Source: Saccharomycopsis fibuligera x Saccharomycopsis cf. fibuligera (Eukaryota > Ascomycota > Saccharomycetes > Ascoideales > Saccharomycopsidaceae). Taken from it: DNA of 64,000 nt. The notes under the pieces were generated by a model, which was not told where the DNA came from, did not search any database, and saw only the letters and a program-made list of their open reading frames with translations. Every line of letters starts with the position of its first letter. The stretch's first letter is position 1. The stretch is taken from assembly GCA_001936135.1 (NCBI GenBank), contig CP012811.1:248001-312000 (forward strand). The letters run 5' to 3'. The position numbers and the translations under genes were made by a program. Of this stretch, positions 20,676-31,132 are shown one piece after another.

Positions 20676-23642
20676 TCAAAGCTTGTCCACCCAAAATGAA
20701 TTAACCTTCTTTTGCTGCACCAATGATCTACTAATCACAAAGGCCCCAAGCAAACCTGCAATAGTAAGCAATAATTTTACTTTACTAAAACTTGTACTTA
20801 ACATATCAAATTGTAGAGATGGGTAAATTTTCGTACAGAATAAATCATTGTTCAAGTAGCATACTATGGAAGTGGATTCCAAATTGGTTGCTAATGAAAA
20901 TAAATGTTCATTTTGATGGCTGCTTATCGTTTCATCAAGATCCTTGGTGTAAATTAGCCTCTTGTGGTTTATTATTGCATTATTGTTAATTGGCACATTT
21001 GCATCATATGGCATCATCAGATACTCCATTTTTTCTTCCTTGGTCAACTCTCTACCTTCGACTCTTCTTGAACTGATTAAGAATTTTGGTAGTAATAAGA
21101 TTTGTCCATTGTTTAGCTTAAGGATAAGGTTTTTGGTGGTTATGTCAAATCTAGTGTTGGAAAGGCTCAATTTGTCAATCTTTAGTGGAAAGTTGTATGA
21201 TTTAAATTTAACAAATGGTTCAGGAAGATCATTCGCTAATACTGAATAACTATCACTGTGGCCGCTGTTGTTGTCTTCAGCAGTACCAGTATTGGCAAAA
21301 GTCCGTTCATTTGAGAACTTGGATTCGTAAAATTCAATAACGTTGATCTTAGAGGAGACACTAGGGCGGTAACTATGAAATGTGTAAATCACATAATTAT
21401 CATTGACAAGCAATTGGAATTTATAATTAACTAAATCTAATTTTTCATTAGGTAAATGGGACACTGATTTAATGATTCTTCCAGTAATGGAATCAATAAC
21501 ATTAATAATTAATGAATTTTCCTCGGTATTATGAATGGCAAATGCTGCCAAGTTCGGATACAAGTATTTGTAAAGCACTGACTTATCACCAAGAATTAAT
21601 CCGATTGAGGCTAATCCTTCATGATTGATGCTGTTATAACTGTACGCAATAATTTTTTCGTTTTGAGGATCAGAAACTTGGAATTTCCAAGTTTTGGATA
21701 CTTGTTGGTGTGCCGCATTGACTTTGTATGCTTGAATTGAAGTTTTTGATTTGTCCAATTTAGCAAAGAAGAAATCTTTGTCGAGCTGATCTTTGGGAGC
21801 ACCGGCATTGCTTTCTCCCTTAGCAACGTATTGCAAAGTTTCGGTGGCTGGATCCTCGATAATTAAATCATCATCAAGGAGTACGTTAGTATGATTATGC
21901 AGTTCTGTTTGTTCCACTATTAATTCATTCAAATTGATTGGAATGATATCATCGTTGGCCGGAATGCTATTGGTTATAGAGTCAATAATGTTACCATTTG
22001 CTGGGTTCAAAACCAACAAGTCACCATTATTGAAGAAAACTTTAATAGCCTTGTTGTTATCGTTGAGAAATTTGGTTATTTGCAATTTTCCTTGGTTGTT
22101 GAATTTGGATAATTGATCGAATTTCCAGTTAATATTACCGGTTTCTAATTCCAAATTGAAGATCTTGCCGTTTGCGGTCAATACAATTAATTGCTTATTC
22201 AAACCAAAATCAGCAAGTTTTTGCTTGGATACTTCACCAGAGTTACCCAAAATCAATTTCAAATAATCAGATACCCCAGCATTTCTCAAAAACTGATCCA
22301 ACAGCTTAGCATATTTTAAATGGGTTTTCCATCTACTGATGAATGCACTCAATAGACTAGATTCTTCTTCATTGAGGTAATTTTTAAAATCTTCAGTTTC
22401 TTGAAGTTGAGTCTTTAAATCTCTGCTTGGGTTATAGATTAAATAGCCAGTGATCTCACTAAGGGATTCGTCACGTTTCCATAATTTCAAATCATTTTGC
22501 ACCGCGATTATTTCACCATTATTGAGTTCAATAATCGCGACGACTTTATGACCTTGGTTGCTATTGGATGATGATTCTTGCAAACTTACTTTAACGTCTT
22601 TGATATCATTAAAGTCAAGATCCAAATTATGAGTGAATTTGACATGTTCAATGCCAAATTCACTATCAAAGAGCTGGATATGATTATGTGAAAAAGCAAT
22701 AACCGAATGTTCATTGATCGTTTTAGCAAATTGAATAATGCTCTTGTCTTTCACAGAAGAGGAGTAGTACTCGAAATTGTTGACCAAGATGTATGAATTT
22801 AAGTCAAGCAAGTTGAACAAATTGGTGGTGTATTCTGTTTTTATAGTTTTGGTGTTTGACAAGTCATCGACAATATCATTGAAAATCAATACGCTAACGA
22901 GACCGTTTTGAGTTTCATAAAAGATCTTGTTTTGATAAATTTTTAAAATCTTGGTTGCGTCTTCAGCAACACCGTGGTCAGCAAGAGAGATATGAGAGAC
23001 AGTTTCTGTGAATTTGGCAGGATTTAGCAAATACAAGTCCCGTTCATTAACAAGAACTAAAAAGTTCCCGTTATTCAACCCCGAAATTAATGCTTGATTT
23101 ACTGGCGCGCCATTGCCATTTGTCAATTCACCCAACCTTTTAACTTTCAACGAGTTTTCGGTTTTGATGGAATAAACAATGTTATTAGAGCCAACAATCA
23201 CGATATTGTCACCATTAACGGTTTTGATGGCGGCAATTTCAAAATTCAATGGAATTTCATCCACCAAAAAACTAGTGGTTTGATTCCATAACTGCAACAC
23301 CGCCTTGCCATTGCCATTAGCGTCAACATTGTTGCTGTTGATGCCGGTAATCACAAGCCCGTCGCCAACAATATCCAAGTAAACGTCTTCACTGCTGCTG
23401 CTTAATTTGTGTCTCCATTTGATTTCGCCCTTGTTAAAGTTCTCCACCACCGAGAGTATGTTTGCCTTAGACAAAAAGACATAATGAGCACCAGAGACAC
23501 TGATGGCAGATTGGGAAATTTGGCCAAGTTGCTGATGATGCCAGTCGGTCTTGTAGGCTTCGTCGTCATACACAGCGCTAGCAAATGTAGCGAGAAGAGC
23601 AAAGATGAAAAGCTGCACCCTTGAGTAATTGAAGAACCGCAT
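20676..23642 (-). CDS. EMC1: ER membrane protein complex subunit 1
   Basis: Encodes 988 residues. A signal peptide (about 1-23, ending FASAVYDD) is followed by a long luminal region expected to form the family's beta-propellers, with early motifs TDWHHQQLG and EIKWRHKLSS. A C-terminal EMC1 domain contains HKRLIYTKDLDETISSHQ, CYLNNDLFCTKIYPS and FDMLSTSFSKVKLLLTI. A single membrane segment near 957-975 precedes a short cytosolic tail. Emc1 is the luminal scaffold of the EMC insertase, which inserts tail-anchored and some multi-spanning proteins and supports their folding. S. cerevisiae Emc1 is 760 residues, so this version is longer. It is expressed away from LAA2, which lies upstream on the same strand. 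Confidence 0.92.
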   Translation of the reverse strand: MRFFNYSRVQLFIFALLATFASAVYDDEAYKTDWHHQQLGQISQSAISVSGAHYVFLSKANILSVVENFNKGEIKWRHKLSSSSEDVYLDIVGDGLVITGINSNNVDANGNGKAVLQLWNQTTSFLVDEIPLNFEIAAIKTVNGDNIVIVGSNNIVYSIKTENSLKVKRLGELTNGNGAPVNQALISGLNNGNFLVLVNERDLYLLNPAKFTETVSHISLADHGVAEDATKILKIYQNKIFYETQNGLVSVLIFNDIVDDLSNTKTIKTEYTTNLFNLLDLNSYILVNNFEYYSSSVKDKSIIQFAKTINEHSVIAFSHNHIQLFDSEFGIEHVKFTHNLDLDFNDIKDVKVSLQESSSNSNQGHKVVAIIELNNGEIIAVQNDLKLWKRDESLSEITGYLIYNPSRDLKTQLQETEDFKNYLNEEESSLLSAFISRWKTHLKYAKLLDQFLRNAGVSDYLKLILGNSGEVSKQKLADFGLNKQLIVLTANGKIFNLELETGNINWKFDQLSKFNNQGKLQITKFLNDNNKAIKVFFNNGDLLVLNPANGNIIDSITNSIPANDDIIPINLNELIVEQTELHNHTNVLLDDDLIIEDPATETLQYVAKGESNAGAPKDQLDKDFFFAKLDKSKTSIQAYKVNAAHQQVSKTWKFQVSDPQNEKIIAYSYNSINHEGLASIGLILGDKSVLYKYLYPNLAAFAIHNTEENSLIINVIDSITGRIIKSVSHLPNEKLDLVNYKFQLLVNDNYVIYTFHSYRPSVSSKINVIEFYESKFSNERTFANTGTAEDNNSGHSDSYSVLANDLPEPFVKFKSYNFPLKIDKLSLSNTRFDITTKNLILKLNNGQILLLPKFLISSRRVEGRELTKEEKMEYLMMPYDANVPINNNAIINHKRLIYTKDLDETISSHQNEHLFSLATNLESTSIVCYLNNDLFCTKIYPSLQFDMLSTSFSKVKLLLTIAGLLGAFVISRSLVQQKKVNSFWVDKL

Positions 23643-23933
23643 TATGCGAAAGTGCTTTTATGTAATGATTTAGGTATGCTGTGCACCTGTTTTGCAGTTA
23701 TTGGCAGTGCTCGATGTATATATTGTCTGGAAGGTGTTATATTATCCTGATAGTGCTTAGTTTGCCGTTTGATGAGCAGTTGGCAGTTGTTCATTGTCCG
23801 CTGGAGCTTTTCGTTGGAGCGCCGGGGCTCACAACACACATACACTCCCTGCAGTAACTCTCTACACAGTTTCTACTTCAATACTGGTTAAAATCCGAAA
23901 GTATCCAATATTTATTAATAATAGTGAAACACA

Positions 23934-25874
23934 TTACTTGTGCCAAAAGAATCCCGTTTTCTTCACCGCCAGCGACTGTCTCTTAAGCTTTCTTTGCACT
24001 TCTTTCTCGTTCTTGAAGCTCTCCTGGCGACGCACTTTCTGAGTGTATCCAACGACATTCTCCACCACTGCTTCAAAAGTCTCGTGGTCCTTGTTCAAGT
24101 TTTCTAGCTCGTTGTTCCATACAGATAATGTCTTTTGCATTTGTTTATCGAAGGCTAGCAACTGCGCATGGATCTGCTCGAGCTCTTGATGTTTGTTGTC
24201 ATTGTACAATGTTTCATAGAATGTTGTCGACTGAAGACTTTCTTCTATCGTGGTTAAGGTTTTGTTGGTGCTGGAAATGATCTCGTCATACTCCAGCTTT
24301 TGTATTGCTAACGTTTCCACTGTATCAATGTATATAGTGTCAGAGTCAATCGAGAGAGGAAGGCTCGTTGGGAGTTTTGCTGGTATGGTTTCCTGTGCAT
24401 CTGTAAGTGTATTATCTTCACCTTGTTGCTGACGCTCTATACTGGCCTTGCCAGAGGTTTGCTCAGTTTTATAGTTTGTCTGCTCATTTGCTTCTTTACT
24501 TTGTTGTTCTGTTTCCGCATTTTCATTCGCGCCAATTTTGTCCTTTTCGTTTTGTTTTGCCTCGGTTTCTTGTTGTTGGTCCTTTTGGGAATTTTTCTTC
24601 ATTTGCACTTCCAATTGTTTTGTTGTATCATGATCATTTCGGCTATTCTTGTTATTCTTTCCTCCAATTCCTTCCTCCTCCGGTTTTATTTTTCCTGATT
24701 TGCTATTCGAAGGTACAAAGACAATCGTTGGTGTTCTAATATCAGTTACGCCATTAGCAGGAGCTCTCAATGAGTCGGTTGAAGCATTATTATTACTAGG
24801 CAACACTTCATCCAAGTCAATTGGCACCCCAATACTAATCAAGAAATGTCTTCTAATCGAGCTCCTTTTCCAATCTGGAGGAGCAAGCTTTGGTATTGTT
24901 ATAAGTTCTTTTAATAGTGTTTCTGACCTCACTGACAAGAGATTTTCAGGTTTGATGTCTCCTATTTCAGGAATATCGTTGCTGACTTGAGGTTCAGTGT
25001 CACGATAGATACTGGCTACAAGATCGTCCATGGTGGTGTCTAGTTGTCTGTTATCATCGAATATGTCATTAGTAAGTTTGACGTAGTCATTGGCGGGGGT
25101 TTCATTTGGATCAGTTGTTGGTTGCGATGGTGGTTGTCGTGGTGGCACAGTCGCATTTTCAAAATCATCGAATGAAGCGTCTGAAAATGCTCCAAAATCG
25201 TCATCATCTTCATCATCATCTTCATCTTTGTCATCTTTATCATCTTCATCTCCTTTAACTTCCTGGTCTTCCTGCTCACCCTTATGATTCTCGTTAAGAT
25301 CAGCTTCTTCAGTTAAGCTTTGACTACCACCCTTTGAGCTCTGCTGCTCATTGTTTCCTGTTTGACCTTCATGTTTTATATCTGCGCTGTCATTTTCCAC
25401 ACTGATCTCTTGATTGTCCGATTGCTCAACGTCATCTTCTGAGCTCTGTCCCTTTAAGTCGTTTTCCTTCTCCAAGCTCCCAACTTCCATCTCAACATTT
25501 ATCTCAGATCCCTCCAGTACGGGCTTTGATTCTGGTTCTACTTCTGTTGCGTTTTGATTCTCTCTGGCTGAGCTTGCTGGGTTGTGCTCGGTAGAAAGCA
25601 GATCTAAGGACAATTCGCGCATGTCTTGGCTGATTTCATTAGCTTTCTTGTCATTGTTGATTCCACTAATTTCGCCCTTGTCTTCTGTTACGCTTTGGGC
25701 CTCAAATGGCTGCTGCTGGGTTGACCTGTCCTGATGACTGAGGTCTTCAGATAGTGTGCTCTGCTGAGGTTCAACGGATGATGAATTGTCTCGCTGCTGT
25801 TGCTGAGCAACAGCAGCGGTTTCCTGAGCAGCACCTTCTATTTCCTTGGCCTGATTATCAATGGTCATCGGCAT
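23934..25874 (-). CDS. LAA2: AP-1 accessory factor Laa2-like protein
   Basis: Encodes 646 residues from the first ATG of MPMTIDNQ. The frame stays open upstream but runs through the TTGTA microsatellite and into the divergent PEP7 start, so I did not extend it. The N-terminal half is Gln/Glu/Ser-rich and acidic, with a long Asp/Glu run followed by DDFGAFSDASFDDFE, a gamma-adaptin-ear binding motif (FGxF-like). The conserved core is LLKELITIPKLAPPDWKRSS followed by IRRHFLISIGVPIDLDEVLP. The C-terminus is coiled coil (about 510-640). S. cerevisiae Laa2 (YBL010C) carries the same combination and recruits Laa1 to clathrin adaptor AP-1 at the trans-Golgi. It is much longer than the S. cerevisiae protein. 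Confidence 0.75.
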   Translation of the reverse strand: MPMTIDNQAKEIEGAAQETAAVAQQQQRDNSSSVEPQQSTLSEDLSHQDRSTQQQPFEAQSVTEDKGEISGINNDKKANEISQDMRELSLDLLSTEHNPASSARENQNATEVEPESKPVLEGSEINVEMEVGSLEKENDLKGQSSEDDVEQSDNQEISVENDSADIKHEGQTGNNEQQSSKGGSQSLTEEADLNENHKGEQEDQEVKGDEDDKDDKDEDDDEDDDDFGAFSDASFDDFENATVPPRQPPSQPTTDPNETPANDYVKLTNDIFDDNRQLDTTMDDLVASIYRDTEPQVSNDIPEIGDIKPENLLSVRSETLLKELITIPKLAPPDWKRSSIRRHFLISIGVPIDLDEVLPSNNNASTDSLRAPANGVTDIRTPTIVFVPSNSKSGKIKPEEEGIGGKNNKNSRNDHDTTKQLEVQMKKNSQKDQQQETEAKQNEKDKIGANENAETEQQSKEANEQTNYKTEQTSGKASIERQQQGEDNTLTDAQETIPAKLPTSLPLSIDSDTIYIDTVETLAIQKLEYDEIISSTNKTLTTIEESLQSTTFYETLYNDNKHQELEQIHAQLLAFDKQMQKTLSVWNNELENLNKDHETFEAVVENVVGYTQKVRRQESFKNEKEVQRKLKRQSLAVKKTGFFWHK

Positions 25875-26138
25875 ATCTGCTGTTGGAGTAGGTTGTTCTA
25901 TACTCTTGCGTTGTATTGTATTGTATTGTATTGTATTGTGTGGTTTGGTATGGCATGGTATGGCAGTATAGTATTGTGTTGTGTTGAATGTTGTTGATGT
26001 GTTTTTGTCACTGTCCGCTGCACGTGCCGCTATCAGCATTGAAATCGAAATCACTTTAACGCCAACATCAACACCAACCATAGACACTTCATCACCAGCA
26101 ACCACACCAACAGCCATCAACGACCAGCAATCAGCACA
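25875..26138. promoter_or_regulatory. shared divergent promoter of LAA2 and PEP7
   Basis: 264 bases separate the two divergent start codons. The region contains the TTGTA pentanucleotide repeat and related TATGG/TATTG-rich sequence. Confidence 0.6.
25911..25940. repeat. TTGTA pentanucleotide microsatellite
   Basis: Five exact TTGTA copies and one TTGTG in the LAA2-PEP7 promoter, likely to vary in length. The same unit in the opposite orientation (ACAAT) occurs at 29191-29210. Confidence 0.9.
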
Positions 26139-28496
26139 ATGAGCGATCCAGAGCGTCTCCAGCCGAGGTCTAATGGCGCCCGTAGAGTTCTTGGCTCTAC
26201 TGCTACCGCCAGGCACCGCCACCACCCGTCAGTTTCGTCCTCTTCGCTTTCGTTTTCTCCCTCGTCACCGCCTTCGCTGGGCATCGCCAATGGCAGCACA
26301 GGCTATGGCAGCACTGCTGATTTTCCCAACTTGATAGAAGGTGATACCACACTCACCACCACAAGTGCTCAAAGCCAAGAGGAAGCCAATGCTATTGTCT
26401 GTCCTATTTGCAATATACAAATGCTCAATTTGAATCAGCTCAACCAGCACATTGACGATGATCATTTAGTAGTCAGTGAAGACGACAATGACAGCAAACA
26501 GCTATCCAAAACTAGCAGCAACAACAGCAGCAGTGACGCCAACACTAATAGCATTAGCAATAACAACAGTGGCAATATTTTTGATGAGGATGTGATACGT
26601 TCATGGATCAAAAATAAAATAAAGATCCCAAATGTCAGGATTTTTGACAACAATAACAATATAAGTTTGAATAATATCAATACTAGTCTTTCCAATATCA
26701 ATGATTTCATATTAACGCCCAGTGCTTCGTCTTCTTCATTATCCGACTCTGCTACTGCTGTCAATGCGAAGCAAGATGCTCATCGTCGAAATGATTTAAA
26801 GCTAGCCAGAAAATACAGGGCACAGGTGGTCAAGTCCATTGACAAGTCCAAGTGGACCAAATTGTCTCTGCTGCGGCTTAATTATTGCTCGGTGCCAAAC
26901 TGTCACAATACATTGAAATACAAGCATAGTAATAATAGTTATAGCGGCAGTGGCAGCGGCGGTCTTGATGGTGGCCAACAACATAGAAGCACTGAACCAC
27001 CATACAGTATTCAAAATTATGAAAATAACTGTTTTAGTTGTGGTAATATTTTCTGCTTTGAACATTTGCCAACTTCAATGAAGATAAATATTGCTGGCAA
27101 TTATGACCCATTGAATGGAATTTGGCTACGATGTTGTATTGATTGTTATAGGAAAAAACCTGGCTACTTGAATAATGATAAATCTACCGGATTAGTCAGC
27201 AACATAACTACTGAATTTAGAAGAAAAAGAATTCAAAAGATTGAATCAAACAAATTGGAACATTTGAAAATTTTCAAAAGATTGGAAACTTACTTGAACC
27301 ACTTAATTGATCTTTATTTTGACTACTACTTTTCCAATAAGAACAATTTTCTCAAACTTTTCGCATTTAATGATGCAAAGAAAAGACTCTTGACTGCATT
27401 GACTTCATACTGGCAAAATGAATCCAATATACAGTCTTGCGAAATATGCTCAGAAGAATTCAACAAATTATTGCTAAGAAAACATCACTGTCGATTGTGT
27501 GGGCTAGTAGTATGCGATAATAATTGCTCAAAAGAAATACCTATAATTTTCTTAACCCCATTAATCTTAAATCAGAAAAATGAACCAGTGTATGATAAGG
27601 TAAAAACTCATTTACAACCAGAAACGCTAAGAATATGTCTTAATTGCAAAGGTTTACTCTTCAAAAAACCCACTTTTGAAAAAGACATAGCCACAAAACC
27701 AGAAATCATACAGGATATAGAGATTTTACTAACGACTAGAAACCGAGTAGAATTTTTAGCCCCTCAATTTGATAAATTGCTTAAAAAATTTGAATCCAGC
27801 CTATCTGATTTTGGTTTTGGTAATAAAATCGAAGAAAAAGATGACGAGCAAATCATTGCAGAGATTGAAAAATTTAGAAAAACATTAACTAGGCTAATTG
27901 CAAGCTTTGAAAAAATTTCCAAAAAAATTATTTTACGGACAGCAACTTCAAACAATGAATTGCAAATAATCAATTCGATCAAAACCTTTTCTTTAAATTA
28001 TTTACAAGCAAAGACTCAGCCGTTGAAAAAGTTTCAAGCATTGCTTAAACAAAAACAAAAACTTTCCAAAAAAACCGTACGGATTGTTAATGAGAATAAG
28101 CAAATTGGGGAGGATATTAATATGATAAACAGCGTAAGAAATGACAATACTAGCCATTCTAACGGAAATGGTGGCAACATCAACAACCCCATCACCAACA
28201 CTTTCACATTCAAGGACAGGACTAAACAAACGCACGCCACCCCTAGCAACAACACGATAAGCGTAGTGAATTTAGAAACAGCAGCTCAAGCAATCCCCGT
28301 CAAACAAATCAAAGAACTTCGTGAAGAATTGATGATTTTAAAGGAACAACAGTTTTTGATATCGCAGACTATTGCCACGGCTAAAAAAGAACGGAAATTT
28401 GATGAAGTGGTTACTTTGAATGAAAATTCTAGGGAACTTGATGGTCGGATTTCGGAGATTAATGAACAATTGGGTACAGAGTATGGGTTCTCATAG
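26139..28496 (+). CDS. PEP7: Pep7/Vac1, FYVE-domain Rab effector of endosomal fusion
   Basis: Encodes 785 residues. A C2H2 finger lies near 87-110 (CPICNIQMLNLNQLNQH). A Cys-rich zinc-binding region spans about 250-345 (CSVPNCHNTLKY, CFSCGNIFCFEH, CCIDCY). The FYVE domain begins near 433, with CEICSEEF and the PI3P-binding signature RKHHCRLCG. The C-terminus is a coiled coil ending in a Rab-binding-like helix (IKELREELMILKEQQFLIS). This order matches S. cerevisiae Vac1/Pep7 (515 residues) and metazoan rabenosyn. Pep7 binds PI3P, Vps21 and the Sec1 protein Vps45, tethering Golgi-derived vesicles to endosomes on the route to the vacuole. Asn/Ser-rich inserts explain the extra length. It is divergent from LAA2, another Golgi/endosome traffic gene. 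Confidence 0.93.
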   Translation: MSDPERLQPRSNGARRVLGSTATARHRHHPSVSSSSLSFSPSSPPSLGIANGSTGYGSTADFPNLIEGDTTLTTTSAQSQEEANAIVCPICNIQMLNLNQLNQHIDDDHLVVSEDDNDSKQLSKTSSNNSSSDANTNSISNNNSGNIFDEDVIRSWIKNKIKIPNVRIFDNNNNISLNNINTSLSNINDFILTPSASSSSLSDSATAVNAKQDAHRRNDLKLARKYRAQVVKSIDKSKWTKLSLLRLNYCSVPNCHNTLKYKHSNNSYSGSGSGGLDGGQQHRSTEPPYSIQNYENNCFSCGNIFCFEHLPTSMKINIAGNYDPLNGIWLRCCIDCYRKKPGYLNNDKSTGLVSNITTEFRRKRIQKIESNKLEHLKIFKRLETYLNHLIDLYFDYYFSNKNNFLKLFAFNDAKKRLLTALTSYWQNESNIQSCEICSEEFNKLLLRKHHCRLCGLVVCDNNCSKEIPIIFLTPLILNQKNEPVYDKVKTHLQPETLRICLNCKGLLFKKPTFEKDIATKPEIIQDIEILLTTRNRVEFLAPQFDKLLKKFESSLSDFGFGNKIEEKDDEQIIAEIEKFRKTLTRLIASFEKISKKIILRTATSNNELQIINSIKTFSLNYLQAKTQPLKKFQALLKQKQKLSKKTVRIVNENKQIGEDINMINSVRNDNTSHSNGNGGNINNPITNTFTFKDRTKQTHATPSNNTISVVNLETAAQAIPVKQIKELREELMILKEQQFLISQTIATAKKERKFDEVVTLNENSRELDGRISEINEQLGTEYGFS

Positions 28497-29923
28497 TATA
28501 GTAAATTACAGTTTATAAAAAGGCTTTCAATTGTCTGTATAATAAGATGAGATAAGATGAGGTGAGCGAGATTGTATCATGAGGTAAGACCAATTTTGAT
28601 GCTAAATTTGATAGCCGGACAAAATTTAGGTGCTTTCTACTTTTTGTTTTTTGTTGAAACAAAGGTCATAAGAAAAAAACTCCATATTTTAGTGATTTTT
28701 AAGTGTATTATATTACTTTTAGTATATTAGACAAAATTTGTAGTATTAGACTAATCTCTGGTGCATCAAGTTGGAAACTATGGATTGTGAATTTTAGGAT
28801 GTAGATTGGCAGTCATCTCATATTCCTCTTTAGGTTTAGCAATTTTGTAATAATTTCCATGCAATTGTAGCTAGCGTCTAATAAGGCACAAGTTCTTCAA
28901 AGCACATAAAGCCTTTACGTCGGTGATAAAATGAATATGCCCATACATCATCCACAACGGTTACACTCTCAATGAAAAGTAATACAGGTAGTAAGGAGGT
29001 GATAAAACATATCATTAGTAATTCAAAAGCTTTTTCAGTTGCTTATATGATCATTTTAAGTGCGTTACAACTCTTTTCCGTTCCTGTGCCAATCTATTAT
29101 GGGTCCAGCCCTGACTAAGTTTATGGAGACACCACAAAGTCACTGATATTTCATTGCAATATTTGCAAATTGGCCAAATAATGAGGATTTACAATACAAT
29201 ACAATACAATATAACATTAAGAGAAAAAAAATGTTTCAAAGCTAATAATTCCACTTTTAAACCGATGTAATTCATTTGGAAATTAGCATGCAGAAATTAT
29301 CAGTTCCGTCCAATACCAATATACGAATGTTAATTTTTTTTTTTTTTTTTTTTGTTACAATTGTAATAAATCAAGCATACTATAGTTAAATATGTCCAAT
29401 TGGTTTAAATGCAATTATACTCGCGGACATTCTGGAAAACTGAACGGGGGAAAGAGGACGGGAAGCCCGTTCTATAAGGTATAGATTTGAAGGGTGATAT
29501 ATTTTATCGATTAAGTTGTATCTATGAATGAACAAGCCGTCTACTGCAGTAAGTAGCTTGAAGGAATCTGTATTGACTTATCAATTACGGACAAGCTCCA
29601 CTAAAGCACTATCTAAGATAAAGCAAACATGGACGTTAAACAACTAAAAAGAAATAATTCCACATATGGTTATATACTAGCCAAAAGCGAGAGTAGTTGT
29701 TCACATTTGTAATCAACTATAGGCAGATTCCGTTGATCGATTCACCAGAGCATTGTAATTACATATTTGCCTACATTGCATGACTGAAGAGATCAATTGA
29801 CAGATCATTGCGGGAAGTATATTTACACCTGAAGTAAGTTGTTAGTTTGTGACACTCGCAAATTTAATATGCTTATTAGGTTATATTTGTCGAGTTGCAA
29901 GTATTAAAGAAAAGGTTTATGAC
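28497..29923. other. convergent region between PEP7 and PTC7
   Basis: About 1.4 kb of AT-rich sequence between converging genes. It includes an (ACAAT)4 repeat at 29191-29210 and a poly-T run around 29335-29353. I see no coding frame or RNA gene. Confidence 0.5.
29191..29210. repeat. ACAAT pentanucleotide repeat
   Basis: Four exact ACAAT units. Its complement is the same unit as the TTGTA repeat at 25911, so the two flank PEP7 in opposite orientation. Confidence 0.85.
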
Positions 29924-31132
29924 TTAATCGACCTGCAATACCACCACCGTGATATCATCCTGTTTACCACCAGAATATCTTTGACCTGTCAACGCTGACA
30001 ATTCTTGGCTGAACGGACTTGGATAATTAGGATTCAAACTCAACGATTTAACTCCTTCCACAAGCTTATCTGCCAACTTCTGTAAATCCACTTGCGGTTT
30101 TTTGTTCTTTTCAATGTCGCTATCATATTGATCTCTTAAAAATACTTCTAAATCTTCTGGGACAACATTATCAGTTAAACCATCAGTGGCAAACACCACA
30201 ATATCATTTTTTTCAAGCTTAAACTTATAGACGTCAGCATCATTTGGCACATCAGTGATGTATTTGCGGCCCTGCTTGGCTGCTTCGCGCTGTAATGATT
30301 CCGGGATGATGGAAAGCTGGTATGGAGTGTTGAATCCATGAGTTTGGAATTTTGTTTGTTGGATGCATTTAAAGTCACGGAACTGACCACACCATGAATC
30401 TCCCAAATTTAACACTTCGAGTATTTGGGATTGGGAATCAAGAAGCCCAAAGCAAATGGTAGTACCTCCAACTTTTACCTTCTTGTTGATTTTGAGGTCA
30501 TCAAAAGCCAAGTTGAGCAATCCTTTGGCACTTATATTGTCCTTGCCATCTTGAGTATCTTTTCTGTTGCTGCTTTGTTTATCATAAATTTGAGCCACTG
30601 AAGAACACAATTCTCTACTCATGTCGGCAGAAGAACAGTTCTTAACTTCCGACCAACCTCCTACACCATCAGCTACGCCAATTACTGCATTATTGGTTAG
30701 TGTGTCCTGGAAAACAACGTAATTGTCTTCACCGGTAGGGTTTTTACTAGTGTCAAAGCTTTCTTCCCTTTCTTTGGCATTAAAGGCAACGGCGATGTTG
30801 TATTTAAGTAGAGGGTCGGTTGATGATGATGAGGCGCTAGAAGAAGAGGTGGAAAATACACGTTTGCTGCTAAATGATGGAAATGAGAAAGTATGTGATT
30901 GTTTCCCTTTTAAGGATCTAGCAATGGTGGTAGAAGACAATGAGGATGATGGAGAAGATGATCTGAAAAGAGCATTGCTTCCCGAAGACCAGGATCTGGC
31001 GGCAATGATTCTGTTGATGGAAGCTATTTTGAGACGCGTTAGTATCTTTGAATATTCCTGTTTCTAAACGTCGATCAACACAACACTATGTAACACAATT
31101 CTATACTTACTTGAGCGGGATGCAAGGAGCAT
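29924..31132 (-). CDS. PTC7: type 2C protein phosphatase Ptc7, mitochondrial (two exons)
   Basis: Exon 1 is 31132-31111 (M L L A S R S plus one base) and exon 2 is 31023-29924, together 373 residues. The exon 2 frame has no ATG before its upstream TAG, and the splice signals join the exons in frame, so the intron is needed. The N-terminus is Arg/Ser-rich with KRVFST, a likely mitochondrial cleavage region. PP2C motifs are GEDNYV, GVADGVGGW, VGGTTICFG, NLGDSWCGQFRD, ATDGLTDNV and SGGKQDDITVVV, matching S. cerevisiae Ptc7. Ptc7 dephosphorylates Coq7 and promotes coenzyme Q synthesis. A second in-frame ATG at 31189 would add 19 mostly hydrophobic residues (392 in total). S. cerevisiae PTC7 also has an intron, which when retained gives a membrane-anchored form. 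Confidence 0.9.
31024..31110 (-). other. PTC7 intron
   Basis: An 87-base intron with donor GTAAGT (31110-31105), branch point TACTAAC (31044-31038) and acceptor TAG ending at 31024. It splits a codon after its first base (A|CT, Thr). If retained, the frame from exon 1 ends at a TAG inside the intron after 22 codons, unlike the readable retained intron of S. cerevisiae PTC7. Confidence 0.88.

Noticed and set aside
25875-26225. N-terminal extension of LAA2 through the promoter
   Set aside because: It would translate the TTGTA microsatellite and overlap the PEP7 coding start. The region looks non-coding and MPMTIDNQ is a natural start.
31024-31110. Readable retained intron in PTC7, as in S. cerevisiae
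   Set aside because: The frame from exon 1 meets a TAG inside the intron, so retention would not give a full-length protein.
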